Of a DNA stretch of 32,380 nt, positions 1 to 9,005 are shown in pieces. A model generated the notes under the pieces. That model was not told the DNA's origin and searched no databases. It worked only from the letters and a program-made list of their open reading frames with translations. The position numbers and the translations under genes were made by a program. This stretch comes from Candidatus Onthousia faecipullorum (GTDB lineage: Bacteria; Bacillota_I; Bacilli_A; RF39; UBA660). The stretch covers positions 1 to 32,380 of the forward strand of contig DVKQ01000046.1 in NCBI GenBank assembly GCA_018715925.1. Reading direction: 5' to 3'. Within the stretch, counting starts at the first letter, position 1. Every line of letters begins with the position of its first letter.

Positions 1-1108
1 GAATTTGAATTTAGATGAAGAATCAAAAAAAATAGCAAATGAAAATTTAAAAAATATATATTTTCAAATTAATGATAATAAAAAAATCATTAGTATAGAT
101 GAAATAAGTGGTAATAGAACCTTAGATGAAATACTAGATATATTTGTTAGAACTAATAGTGGTGGTACAGTTTTAAATAAAACAGATTTATTATTTTCAA
201 CAATTGTTTCAAGTTGGCCAGAAGCTAGAAATAATGTTGAAGAATTATTAGATATTATTAATAATAAAGGTGGTCAAGGGCCTAGATTTAAGTTTACTAA
301 AGATTTTGTTATGAGAACTTTGCTATATCTTTTAGATGAACCTGTTACATTAAAGATAAAAGATATGAAAAAAAATATAGAGATAATTAAAACAAATTGG
401 GATAATTTATCTTCTGCTATAAGAGAAATACCTAACATACTAAAATATTTAGGCTATAGTAGTGAGAATTTAGTTTCATATAATGCAGTTATGCCTATAA
501 TTTATTATTGCTATAAAGGGGGAAAAATAGATGTTTCTACTTTGAATGAGTTTAGAAAATATTTAGTAATAGCTCAATTAAATAAATTATTTGGTGTTGC
601 TAGTAATAGTACACTTACTAATGTTAGAACAGCATTAGTTGATAAAAATAGAAAATTAAAAAATAAAAAATTTAAATTATCAAATTTGAAAAATGTTAAT
701 ATAGTAGGTGATAGAAGTTTTAAAGTAGATAATGATACTTTAGAATCATGGTTTAGATATGATAAAGGCGATTATACATTTATGATATTATCTCTTTTGT
801 ATCCGTGTGCTAATATAGCAAGTAGTACATATCATCAAGATCATATGCATCCTGCATCTATATTAAAAAAGACTAAATTTTCTGATTTAAGAAATCGGCT
901 TGCTAATTTGCAATTACTTGAAGATAAAGAAAATGAGAGTAAACAAGATATGAGTTTAGAAGATTGGTTAAAAAAAGATCGTGTTAGAAGAAAAAATACT
1001 AAATATTTACCAAAATGTTCTTATAAAATTGAAGATTACGAAGTTTTTCTTGAAAAAAGAAAAGAATTAATGAAAAAAGAATTAAAAAAAATTTTAGAAC
1101 TTGATTAA
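1..1108 (+). CDS. DUF262/GmrSD-like protein, C-terminal part (5' end probably outside the window)
   Basis: ORF open from the window edge; DUF262-type motif 'FVRTNSGGTVLNKTDLLFSTI' and downstream 'YHQDHMHPASIL' His-containing motif; no RBS visible for the ATG at 5. Confidence 0.7.
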   Translation, partial: NLNLDEESKKIANENLKNIYFQINDNKKIISIDEISGNRTLDEILDIFVRTNSGGTVLNKTDLLFSTIVSSWPEARNNVEELLDIINNKGGQGPRFKFTKDFVMRTLLYLLDEPVTLKIKDMKKNIEIIKTNWDNLSSAIREIPNILKYLGYSSENLVSYNAVMPIIYYCYKGGKIDVSTLNEFRKYLVIAQLNKLFGVASNSTLTNVRTALVDKNRKLKNKKFKLSNLKNVNIVGDRSFKVDNDTLESWFRYDKGDYTFMILSLLYPCANIASSTYHQDHMHPASILKKTKFSDLRNRLANLQLLEDKENESKQDMSLEDWLKKDRVRRKNTKYLPKCSYKIEDYEVFLEKRKELMKKELKKILELD

Positions 1109-1121
1109 ATATTATTATTGG

Positions 1122-1151
1122 AAATACACTTTTCTTGGGTGTATTTTTCTT
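1122..1151 (+). terminator. Rho-independent terminator
   Basis: aaatacac ... gtgtattt hairpin followed by T-rich run, just after the stop at 1108. Confidence 0.7.
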
Positions 1152-1200
1152 TATAAAAGTTTAATTCTATGATAGACTAATAATAGAAGGGTTGATGTAT

Positions 1201-2115
1201 ATGAAGAAAATTGTAATTATAGGTTGTGGTAATGTAGGACTTAGTTATTTAAAAAAACTATGTATGCTTGATATGTCACTCGATATAAGTTTAATTGATA
1301 TAGATGAAGATAGACTAGAAGGAGAGATTCTTGATTTAGAACATTCTTTAGTTTATAGAAATAGTAATATTAAGATAAAATTTGGTAGTTATAGTGATTG
1401 CGATGATGCAGATATTATTGTTATTACTACTGGAGTTATTCAATCTACTAATGATAGAATGAGTGATTTAGAGAAAGCTAATGAGATAATAATTGATATT
1501 ACTAATAATTTAAGAAAGACTAACTTTAAAGGAATATATTTAGTTGCAACGAATCCTTTAGATGTTATGACTGAATTAGTTTCTCATTATACAGATCATC
1601 CCTATAATAAAGTAATTGGTACGGGATGTATGTTAGATACAGCAAGACTTAAGTCTTTAATAAGTAAAAAAATCAAAGTTAAAGCTAATGATATAAATGT
1701 TTACGTATTAGGAGAACATGGTAATAGTCAGTTTGTCGCTTGGAACAATGCTAATATAGGATTAGAGAACCTGAATAGATTTTTATCTCTTGATGAAAAA
1801 GAAGAGTTAGAAGATAAGACTCGTCATATGGGTAGTATTATAGTTAAGCATAAAGGATATACTAGTGAAGGAGTAGCATCTTGTCTTTTAGAACTGACTT
1901 TATGTATTATTAATGATTTAAAAAAGGTATATTCTGTGTCAAATTATAATACAACTTATGATGTATATCTTTCTACACCTTGTATAATAGGTAGAAATGG
2001 GATAGAAAAAGTTATTAATATTAAATTAACTGATGAAGAAGAAGAAAAATTAGAAGAAGCAAGTGAAGTAATTAGCGAAGCACTTGATAAAATATTACCA
2101 AAGGAGTTATATTAG
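1201..2115 (+). CDS. ldh: L-lactate dehydrogenase family protein
   Basis: N-terminal Rossmann motif GCGNVG; TTGVIQ..R loop; LDTAR; catalytic GEHG; alternative starts at 1192 (TTG) and 1195 (ATG). Confidence 0.88.
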   Translation: MKKIVIIGCGNVGLSYLKKLCMLDMSLDISLIDIDEDRLEGEILDLEHSLVYRNSNIKIKFGSYSDCDDADIIVITTGVIQSTNDRMSDLEKANEIIIDITNNLRKTNFKGIYLVATNPLDVMTELVSHYTDHPYNKVIGTGCMLDTARLKSLISKKIKVKANDINVYVLGEHGNSQFVAWNNANIGLENLNRFLSLDEKEELEDKTRHMGSIIVKHKGYTSEGVASCLLELTLCIINDLKKVYSVSNYNTTYDVYLSTPCIIGRNGIEKVINIKLTDEEEEKLEEASEVISEALDKILPKELY

Positions 2116-2127
2116 GAGGTATTAGTT

Positions 2128-2457
2128 ATGGGTAATTATTTGTTTTTAGTAATTATTTTCTTATTTATGGCTATTGAAGTGGTAAATGCTTATAAGTTTT
2201 TTAGACTTAAAAAAAATAAGTTAGGAATATTTTCAACCCTTTATTTTCTTATTACTTTAATACTTACATTAAGTTATTTTGGAACTCGAGATATTTTAGT
2301 AGAAACAGAACTCGAAAGTCTTATTAATGGTATTAGTGATTTTAATTTATTTGCAATATTAATACTTATTCTTAATATAGGGATGATAATAATTAGTACA
2401 ATTAGTTATGTTAAAGTAATGATGTGGAGTAGAGAATTAAGAAATACTAAAAACTGA
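2128..2457 (+). CDS. small integral membrane protein (about 3 TM), unknown function
   Basis: ORF with good RBS (aggaggt) close behind ldh; hydrophobic segments. Confidence 0.65.
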   Translation: MGNYLFLVIIFLFMAIEVVNAYKFFRLKKNKLGIFSTLYFLITLILTLSYFGTRDILVETELESLINGISDFNLFAILILILNIGMIIISTISYVKVMMWSRELRNTKN

Positions 2458-2470
2458 TTATAATAAAATG

Positions 2471-2503
2471 AAAGAGAATTTTTTAATTAATTCTCTTTTA
2501 TTG
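2471..2503. terminator. bidirectional terminator between convergent genes
   Basis: 10-bp arms aaagagaatt / aattctcttt flanked by A and T runs. Confidence 0.8.
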
Positions 2504-4396
2504 TTTTTCTAAATCTATAACAGTCGGTACTTGATAAGTTACTTCTCCAGTATTTTCTTGTCTTAGATTTCCTGATGTATTAATATTATAATTTATAGTA
2601 TTAGGTGGTGTTACCATATTAGGTATATTATTCATATAACTTTGCTCATTATTAGTATTATAATTTATAGTATTTGTATTATCTTGTGCTTGAGTTTGCT
2701 TAACATCGATAGTAGGCGGTGTTACCATATTAGGTATATTATTCATATAACTTTGTTCATTATTAATATTGTAATTTATAGTATTTGTATTATCTTGTAC
2801 TTGATTAATTCTATTTTGGTTAACATCAATAATAGGTGGAGTTACTGTATTAGAAATGTTTTCTTGTGTAGTATCAACACTAGATGTTAAAGTATCAATT
2901 CTGTTAACTTGATCTTGGTTTATTCCACTTTGATTAATATCTATAGTAGGTACAGTTACTGCATTAGGAATATTTTCTTGGCTAGTATTTATATAACTTT
3001 GTTCTGTACTATCAGTTTTATTAACTTGACTTTGATTATTATTAACGCTGTTAGGATTAATATCATTTTCTTGTATTGGTGTAACATCGATAGATTTTTC
3101 TAAAGGTTGTTCTTCTACTTTATTGTCATTGATTTCCTCATCTGAAGAATTTTGCTTATTATTTTCATCATATTCAATACCTCTAATCTTACAATAAATA
3201 TCTAAATCATCATCAACATCAATAATCTTATATATTTCATCAAATGATGTTTTACTTTCTAATACTTTTAATAATCCATCTTGTAACATTGTAATAACAT
3301 CAGAAGTATAAACTAATTTGTTTAGGTCTTCTTTTTCAAGATTTTCTTCATTTAAAGCATTTCTAATTTCATCATTAATCATTAATACTTCTTGAATAGC
3401 GATACGTCCATGGTATCCTTTATTACATTTGTCACAACCTTCAGGATTAGCATTATATATTTCTTCTACATCTTTATTTAAGGCCATTTTAAATACTTTT
3501 TTCTGATAAGGAGTAGTTTTTTCTTTAATACGACAGTGAGGACAAATCATTTTGGCGAGTTTTTGGGAAATGATACCAGATAGGGCACTTGATAATAAAT
3601 ATCTTTCTACGTTCATATCAAGTAATCTTTCAATAGTACTTAAAGAGTTATTGGTATGGATGGTAGATAAAACTAAATGTCCTGTAATAGAAGCACGTAC
3701 GGCAATTTTGGCAGTTTCACTATCACGAATCTCACCAATTAAAATAACATTTGGGTCTTGTCTTAATATAGATCTTAAGACAGTTGCAAAGTCAAGACCT
3801 ATTTCACTGTTTACTTGAACTTGATTTAATCCCTCTAGATTCATCTCTATTGGATCTTCTACTGTTATAATATTAGTTTCTGTTTTATTTAAAACTTGAA
3901 GAATAGAGTAAACTGTTGTACTTTTACCACTACCAGTCGCACCTGTTATTAAAATAATTCCATTAGGTTCAGCGATCATTTTCTTTAATTTTTTAAAATT
4001 ATCTTCATTAAATCCTAAAGCATCTATTCCTTGTAAACTTCTTGAGTAATCTAGAATACGAATAACGCATTTTTCACCTTCATTAGTAGGTAGAGTAGAA
4101 ACACGAGTTTCTAAGTTAATTCCTTGTATTGTTCCTTTAATAGAACCATCTTGAGGAAGTCTACTTTCAGTTATATTCATATTAGCGATTAATTTTATTC
4201 TTGTAATTAAATTTCTTTCATAAATCTTAGGTATTTTTGTATAATCTTGTAAATCACCATCAACTCTAATTCTTACCATTAAAAAGTCTTCTCTTGGATC
4301 AAAGTGAATATCACTTGCTCCAGCCCGTGAAGCATTGGCAATAATATCATCAACTACATTGACTACTGGTGTTTTCGTCATATCATAAGTAACCAA
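2498..4396 (-). CDS. GspE/PilB-family type II secretion/type IV pilus assembly ATPase with long Asn/Thr/Gln-rich repetitive C-terminal tail
   Basis: Walker A GATGSGKST; ASDIHFDP; GEIRDSETA Walker B; STIHTN; CPHC...CDKC zinc motif; tail of roughly 210 aa with repeated NNIPNMVTPPTIDV. Confidence 0.93.
   Translation of the reverse strand: MVTYDMTKTPVVNVVDDIIANASRAGASDIHFDPREDFLMVRIRVDGDLQDYTKIPKIYERNLITRIKLIANMNITESRLPQDGSIKGTIQGINLETRVSTLPTNEGEKCVIRILDYSRSLQGIDALGFNEDNFKKLKKMIAEPNGIILITGATGSGKSTTVYSILQVLNKTETNIITVEDPIEMNLEGLNQVQVNSEIGLDFATVLRSILRQDPNVILIGEIRDSETAKIAVRASITGHLVLSTIHTNNSLSTIERLLDMNVERYLLSSALSGIISQKLAKMICPHCRIKEKTTPYQKKVFKMALNKDVEEIYNANPEGCDKCNKGYHGRIAIQEVLMINDEIRNALNEENLEKEDLNKLVYTSDVITMLQDGLLKVLESKTSFDEIYKIIDVDDDLDIYCKIRGIEYDENNKQNSSDEEINDNKVEEQPLEKSIDVTPIQENDINPNSVNNNQSQVNKTDSTEQSYINTSQENIPNAVTVPTIDINQSGINQDQVNRIDTLTSSVDTTQENISNTVTPPIIDVNQNRINQVQDNTNTINYNINNEQSYMNNIPNMVTPPTIDVKQTQAQDNTNTINYNTNNEQSYMNNIPNMVTPPNTINYNINTSGNLRQENTGEVTYQVPTVIDLEKQ
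2604..2830. repeat. in-frame direct repeat (offset 111 bp) encoding the repetitive tail of the ATPase
   Basis: ggtgttaccatattaggtatattattcatataactttg at 2607 and again at 2718, followed by near-identical sequence; 111 bp = 37 codons. Confidence 0.85.
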
Positions 4397-4480
4397 AAGT
4401 ATCTCCCCTTTACTTTATTCTTTTTATTTACTATAATAATTATATAGTAATAATAACTTAATTACAAGAGGGAGCTTAAA

Positions 4481-5023
4481 ATGAAAGATAAAAAAGTGTT
4501 AAATAAGAGGGGGTTTATGTTGGTAGAAACATTAATTGTTGGTGTCTTTGTTATGGGAATATTTTCTTTACTTTATACTAACTTTTTCCCCCTCATTGGC
4601 GAATATGAGAGATATAAAACTTATGATACAGTAGAATCTACTTATATTGCCCATTGGGCTCGGATGATAGCATTAAAAGGCCTACCAGATTCAATTTATA
4701 CAACTACAAGAGGTAATGGTTATCTTGATATTAGTGATTGCAATTTATATACTACATCTACTGGTCAATCAGATTGTGCAGCCTTTAAAGTTATGAATAA
4801 TATTTCAAGAATTTATTTAACAACATATTCTACTGTTAATTTTAAAAACTTTATTAAGGATAATTCTGCTTTTAGTAGAAGTTTTAGGGAATATATTTCC
4901 TATTTACCAACATATAGTAAAAATACTAGTAAAACTCCATCAACGGGATATTATAGAGTAATTGTTGAATATGTTTCAAATGATACTTATAAATATGGAA
5001 ATATAGAGGTACATAAGGGATAG
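4481..5023 (+). CDS. type IV prepilin-like protein
   Basis: Class III signal NKRG|FMLVE with Glu at +5 followed by hydrophobic helix. Confidence 0.8.
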   Translation: MKDKKVLNKRGFMLVETLIVGVFVMGIFSLLYTNFFPLIGEYERYKTYDTVESTYIAHWARMIALKGLPDSIYTTTRGNGYLDISDCNLYTTSTGQSDCAAFKVMNNISRIYLTTYSTVNFKNFIKDNSAFSRSFREYISYLPTYSKNTSKTPSTGYYRVIVEYVSNDTYKYGNIEVHKG

Positions 5024-5032
5024 GTGATTTTT

Positions 5033-5536
5033 ATGTTAAATAAAAAGGGAATAACGTCTGTAGAGTTATTAGTATGTTTTATTATTATTTCAACTATAGT
5101 TGTTAGTATGTATAACTTAATATTAAACTATCGTAATAGAGAACAAATAGAAGAGATAAATAATGAAGTAGTAAGTTATGCTAATAACTTACAAGAAGTG
5201 ATTCAAGGTGATCTTGTCATGGGACATTTAGTAAGTGTTTCTAATGTTAGTAATAATGGTTATAAAGCGACATTTACTTTTGATACTCCTAATAATTACA
5301 CAACTACTCTTACAATTAATCCTAATAGTGGAGTTATAAGTTATGGTAGGAGTGGAGAAGTTATTAATTATGAAATACCTAATATAGCAGATTTAATGTT
5401 ATCAAGAGATTCTAAAATTGAGTACTTAAGTGGTGTCAATGGTTATATTAAAATTACTATTATTTTAAATCATCCTAATTTTACTGATGAGACATATTCT
5501 TTTATGATAAACTGCCCTGTTAATTATGCATATTAA
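5033..5536 (+). CDS. type IV prepilin-like protein
   Basis: NKKG|ITSVELLVCFIIISTIVV, Glu at +5; ATG at 5033 preferred over GTG at 5024. Confidence 0.8.
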   Translation: MLNKKGITSVELLVCFIIISTIVVSMYNLILNYRNREQIEEINNEVVSYANNLQEVIQGDLVMGHLVSVSNVSNNGYKATFTFDTPNNYTTTLTINPNSGVISYGRSGEVINYEIPNIADLMLSRDSKIEYLSGVNGYIKITIILNHPNFTDETYSFMINCPVNYAY

Positions 5537-6444
5537 AATATAATATAAATAAGTAATGCTACAGCAGTTTCAATAATTCTACCTAAGAAGAAGTATTTAT
5601 AGTCTAAATCTTCTTCTTTTATATTGTTTAATACTTGTAAATGAACAGAGAAACTACCAAAAGTAATAAATGTTAGGACTAATAGACCTTTTATATAAGT
5701 AGTTGTGTTAATACTATTTACTAAACTAATACCACTTGTCATATCAAGTATTCCTGTAATAATTGTTTTAAAAAAGGGACTTAATGATAAAGAAGAGGTT
5801 AATAATTTACTGAAAAACATAAAGAAAGTAATACTTCCTAACATAAATAATAACACCTTAATAGCACTATTTATCGCTTTAGGTAAGGCTTCTAAAAAAG
5901 ATTTACTTTGATAGTTATTTTTGCTTTTAGAAGTGATTATTTCTTTAGGCCTTAAAATAATGCCAAGAATTATATTAGATATTATCTGTATTATTAATAT
6001 TTTATAGGCAAGGGATATACTATTTAAAACAAGACCACATGTTCCTAGAATAAAAAGAGGGTTAGCGAAGTGGGTAAATGTTAAGAGATAGTTAGCAGTA
6101 TCTTTATTAATAGTTTTATCTTTTAGACTTTCTGTAATATATTTAGAGCCACTAGGAAATCCTGATATTATACTAACTAAGATGATAAAAGAACTATTTC
6201 CTTCTACATGAAATAATCTTTTAAAGATAGGATTTAATTTATTACTTATTTTTGATGCTATACCTAGTTCTAAGGAAAGGGATGCTAAGACAAAGAAAGG
6301 AAATATAGAAGGGAAAAGTTTAGTCTTAAAGATATTAATACTAGTAATACCACTTTCTATAATTAAAGAGGGGTTAATGAATATCCCTAAGTAAAGAAAT
6401 AATATAATTAATACTGCTAATAATTCTTGATATTTTCTTTTCAT
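5533..6444 (-). CDS. ylbJ: YlbJ-like nucleoside-recognition (Gate) domain membrane protein
   Basis: KLFPSIFPFFVLASL, SIISGFPSGSKYI, THFANPLFILG motifs; divergent neighbour of a YlbL-like gene as in the Bacillus ylb region. Confidence 0.75.
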   Translation of the reverse strand: MKRKYQELLAVLIILFLYLGIFINPSLIIESGITSINIFKTKLFPSIFPFFVLASLSLELGIASKISNKLNPIFKRLFHVEGNSSFIILVSIISGFPSGSKYITESLKDKTINKDTANYLLTFTHFANPLFILGTCGLVLNSISLAYKILIIQIISNIILGIILRPKEIITSKSKNNYQSKSFLEALPKAINSAIKVLLFMLGSITFFMFFSKLLTSSLSLSPFFKTIITGILDMTSGISLVNSINTTTYIKGLLVLTFITFGSFSVHLQVLNNIKEEDLDYKYFFLGRIIETAVALLIYIIF

Positions 6445-6489
6445 AATATGACCTTCTTTGATATAATCTAATAGTAAAGGACTGATGAT

Positions 6490-7509
6490 ATGCTTAATAA
6501 AATTTATTTAAGATTTAAAAAAATTATGAAAGAATATTATAAAACAATTATCTTTTTAATAATATGTTACTTTGTATTTACTTTTCCCTTACCTTATTAT
6601 ATATATGCTGGAGGAGGAACTATTAATATTAATGATAGAGTTATAGTAGAAGATAGTTCTCATAGCTCTGGTTCTTTAAACTTTGCTTACGTAAAAGAAC
6701 TTGAAGGTAATGTAGCATCTTTTATTTTAGGTAATATTATTCCTTGGTATGATGTAGAGAAAGAGGAAGATGTAGAGTTAAATGAAGATGAGACTAGTGA
6801 AGATATTATGTTTAGGAATAGAATATATCTTGAAAATGCTAATCAGACTGCTATTATGTTAGGATATACTAAAGCAGGTAAAGAGGTAGATGTTAAAGAT
6901 AAGCATTTTTATATTATTTATGTAGAAGAAAAGGAAGATAATGGGTTAAGAGTAGGGGATGAATTAATAAGTGTAAATGGTAAAGAAATAGATGATGTAA
7001 CTGACTATACTAATGAGATTCAAAATCATGAAGTTGGTGATGAAGTAGAAGTTACTGTTATTAGAGATGATAAAGAAAAAAATGTAGTTGCAACTGTTAA
7101 AGAAGGAGAAGATTACAAAGTAACAGGTGTTTCTGTTAGTACTATTTATGAGTATGATACTAATCCTAAAATAGAACTTAACTTTAAAGATAGTGAAGGT
7201 GGTCCTAGTGGAGGACTTATGTTAACACTTGCTATTTATGATAAATTAACTGATAAAGATTTAACTAATGGTTTAAAAATAGTAGGAACTGGTACTATTA
7301 GTAGTGATGGTACTGTTGGAGAGATAGGTGGTGTTAAATATAAGTTAAATGGAGCGGTTAAGGCTAAAGCTGATTTGTTTTTAGTACCTAAGGGAGATAA
7401 TTATAAAGAAGCTTTAAAAGAAAAAGAAGAACATGATTATGATATTAAAATTAAAGCGATAGGGACTTTTGATGAAGCGGTATCTTATTTAGAAAGTTTA
7501 GAATCTTAA
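6490..7509 (+). CDS. ylbL: YlbL-like PDZ/Lon-type (S16) serine protease
   Basis: N-terminal TM; PDZ segment GLRVGDELISVNGKEI; Lon-like catalytic GGPSGGLMLTLAIYD and conserved Lys in YKLNGAVKAKADLFLVPKGN-like segment. Confidence 0.88.
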   Translation: MLNKIYLRFKKIMKEYYKTIIFLIICYFVFTFPLPYYIYAGGGTININDRVIVEDSSHSSGSLNFAYVKELEGNVASFILGNIIPWYDVEKEEDVELNEDETSEDIMFRNRIYLENANQTAIMLGYTKAGKEVDVKDKHFYIIYVEEKEDNGLRVGDELISVNGKEIDDVTDYTNEIQNHEVGDEVEVTVIRDDKEKNVVATVKEGEDYKVTGVSVSTIYEYDTNPKIELNFKDSEGGPSGGLMLTLAIYDKLTDKDLTNGLKIVGTGTISSDGTVGEIGGVKYKLNGAVKAKADLFLVPKGDNYKEALKEKEEHDYDIKIKAIGTFDEAVSYLESLES

Positions 7510-7643
7510 AAGTCACGGAATGGAATCCTTAAAAAGTGTTCAACGAAAAGCTTAAAAAATGTTCATTTTAATTGCTTAAAATTACTGGTTAAAAGTTAAA
7601 AATATCACGGATTAAAAAGTTAAAATCTCACGGAATAGAATTG
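7505..7643. repeat. degenerate ~23-bp tandem array (about 6 units)
   Basis: Unit starts (c/g)ttaaaa at about 7505, 7528, 7551, 7575, 7595, 7618; TCACGGA core in units 1, 5 and 6 (7513, 7605, 7628); TGTTCA in units 2 and 3. Confidence 0.6.
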
Positions 7644-7669
7644 ATTTTGTTTATCAATTAATATATAAT
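7641..7669 (+). promoter_or_regulatory. sigma-A-type promoter for the DUF4143 ATPase gene
   Basis: TTGATT - 17 bp - TATAAT. Confidence 0.65.
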
Positions 7670-7694
7670 TATATTAATTACGAGGAGGCTAATT

Positions 7695-8972
7695 ATGGAA
7701 ATAAAAAATTATAGAAAGAGAATAGTTGATGAAAAAATAGAAAGATACTTAAAATTATTTGGTGCGATATGCATAGAGGGACCGAAGTATTGTGGTAAAA
7801 CTTGGTCTGGGAGATATCATGCGAAAAGTGAGAGTTTGCTATATACAAAAACTGGTGGGAAATCTAATGAGGTTGAACTTGCAAAAACATCTCCAGAAAT
7901 TATTTTAGAAGGAGAAAAGCCAAAGCTTATTGATGAGTGGCAAGAGGCAACAAATTTATGGGATGAAATAAGATATGATGTTGATAGAACTGGTTTAAAG
8001 GGACAATATATATTAACTGGTTCATCAACACCTAAGCGAGATGGTATATCTCATAGTGGAGCGGGAAGATTTGGTAAAATACAACTAAGGACAATGTCTT
8101 TATATGAATCAGGTGATTCAACAGGTGATATTTCATTAAAAGATATTTGTGATGGGAAAAAAATATCTAAAAATACAGGAAAAGTTAGTTTAAGAAAACT
8201 TGCTAGTTTGATTATAAGAGGAGGATGGCCTGGAAATTTAAATTATTCTAGTGATGATGCAAGAAAATCAGTAAATGAGTATATTAATTTAATAATAGAT
8301 GATGATTTATATAGATTAGATGGTATTAATAGAGATAAACATAAAGTAAAATTATTATTAAAGTCTCTAGCAAGAAATGAAAGTACAACAGTTACTAATG
8401 CCACTTTAAAGAAAGATATAAAAGAAATAGATAATGAAGATATTGATATAGATACAGTAGCAACTTATTTAAATGCTTTAGACAAACTATTTTTATTAGA
8501 TAATGATGAGCCTTTTTCAATTAATATTAGGTCAAGTATAAGAGTTAAACAAGCAGAAAAAAGACATTTTGCAGATCCTTCAATTGCTTGTGCACTTTTA
8601 AATTTAACTGAGGAAAAGCTTATTAATGATTTAGAAACGTTTGGTTTTTTATTTGAAGCTTTGGTAGAACATGATTTAAAAATATATGCTGATTCTTTTG
8701 ATGCTAAATGTTATCATTATCAAGATTATTTAAATAGAGAAATAGATTCAGTAATAGAATTAGAAGATGGTAATTGGTGTGCATTTGAGATAAAATTAGG
8801 AGTAAATGCAATAGATGATGCAGCAAAAAATTTAATTAATATAAGAGATTCAATAAAAAGTGAGAATGGTAAGGCACCTTCAAGTTTATGTGTTATATGT
8901 GGAATGACTAATGCTGCTTATAAAAGACCTGATGGAGTATATGTAGTACCAATAACGGCTTTGAGACCATAA
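7695..8972 (+). CDS. AAA_14/DUF4143 ATP-binding protein
   Basis: GPKYCGKTWSG (Walker A), LIDEWQEATNLWDEIRYDVD, LTGSSTP, GRFGKIQLRTMSLYES, C-terminal DUF4143 HYQDYLNREIDSVIEL..AFEIKLG. Confidence 0.92.
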   Translation: MEIKNYRKRIVDEKIERYLKLFGAICIEGPKYCGKTWSGRYHAKSESLLYTKTGGKSNEVELAKTSPEIILEGEKPKLIDEWQEATNLWDEIRYDVDRTGLKGQYILTGSSTPKRDGISHSGAGRFGKIQLRTMSLYESGDSTGDISLKDICDGKKISKNTGKVSLRKLASLIIRGGWPGNLNYSSDDARKSVNEYINLIIDDDLYRLDGINRDKHKVKLLLKSLARNESTTVTNATLKKDIKEIDNEDIDIDTVATYLNALDKLFLLDNDEPFSINIRSSIRVKQAEKRHFADPSIACALLNLTEEKLINDLETFGFLFEALVEHDLKIYADSFDAKCYHYQDYLNREIDSVIELEDGNWCAFEIKLGVNAIDDAAKNLINIRDSIKSENGKAPSSLCVICGMTNAAYKRPDGVYVVPITALRP

Positions 8973-8973
8973 G

Positions 8974-9005
8974 AAAAGAGATAAGTTTTTGTGCTTATCT
9001 CTTTT
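8974..9005. terminator. bidirectional terminator between convergent genes
   Basis: 12-bp perfect arms aaaagagataag / cttatctctttt. Confidence 0.85.

Noticed and set aside
2642-3103. Plus-strand ORFs 2642-2890 and 2909-3103 (Ile/Tyr-rich)
   Set aside because: Antisense reading of the repetitive ATPase tail; composition artefact, no RBS.
3552-3818. Plus-strand 88-aa ORF
   Set aside because: Antisense to the conserved ATPase core.
5705-5911. Plus-strand 68-aa ORF
   Set aside because: Antisense to the YlbJ-like gene; no RBS or family motif.
7505-7643. CRISPR-like array
   Set aside because: Units are contiguous and degenerate with no unique spacers, and no cas genes are in the window.
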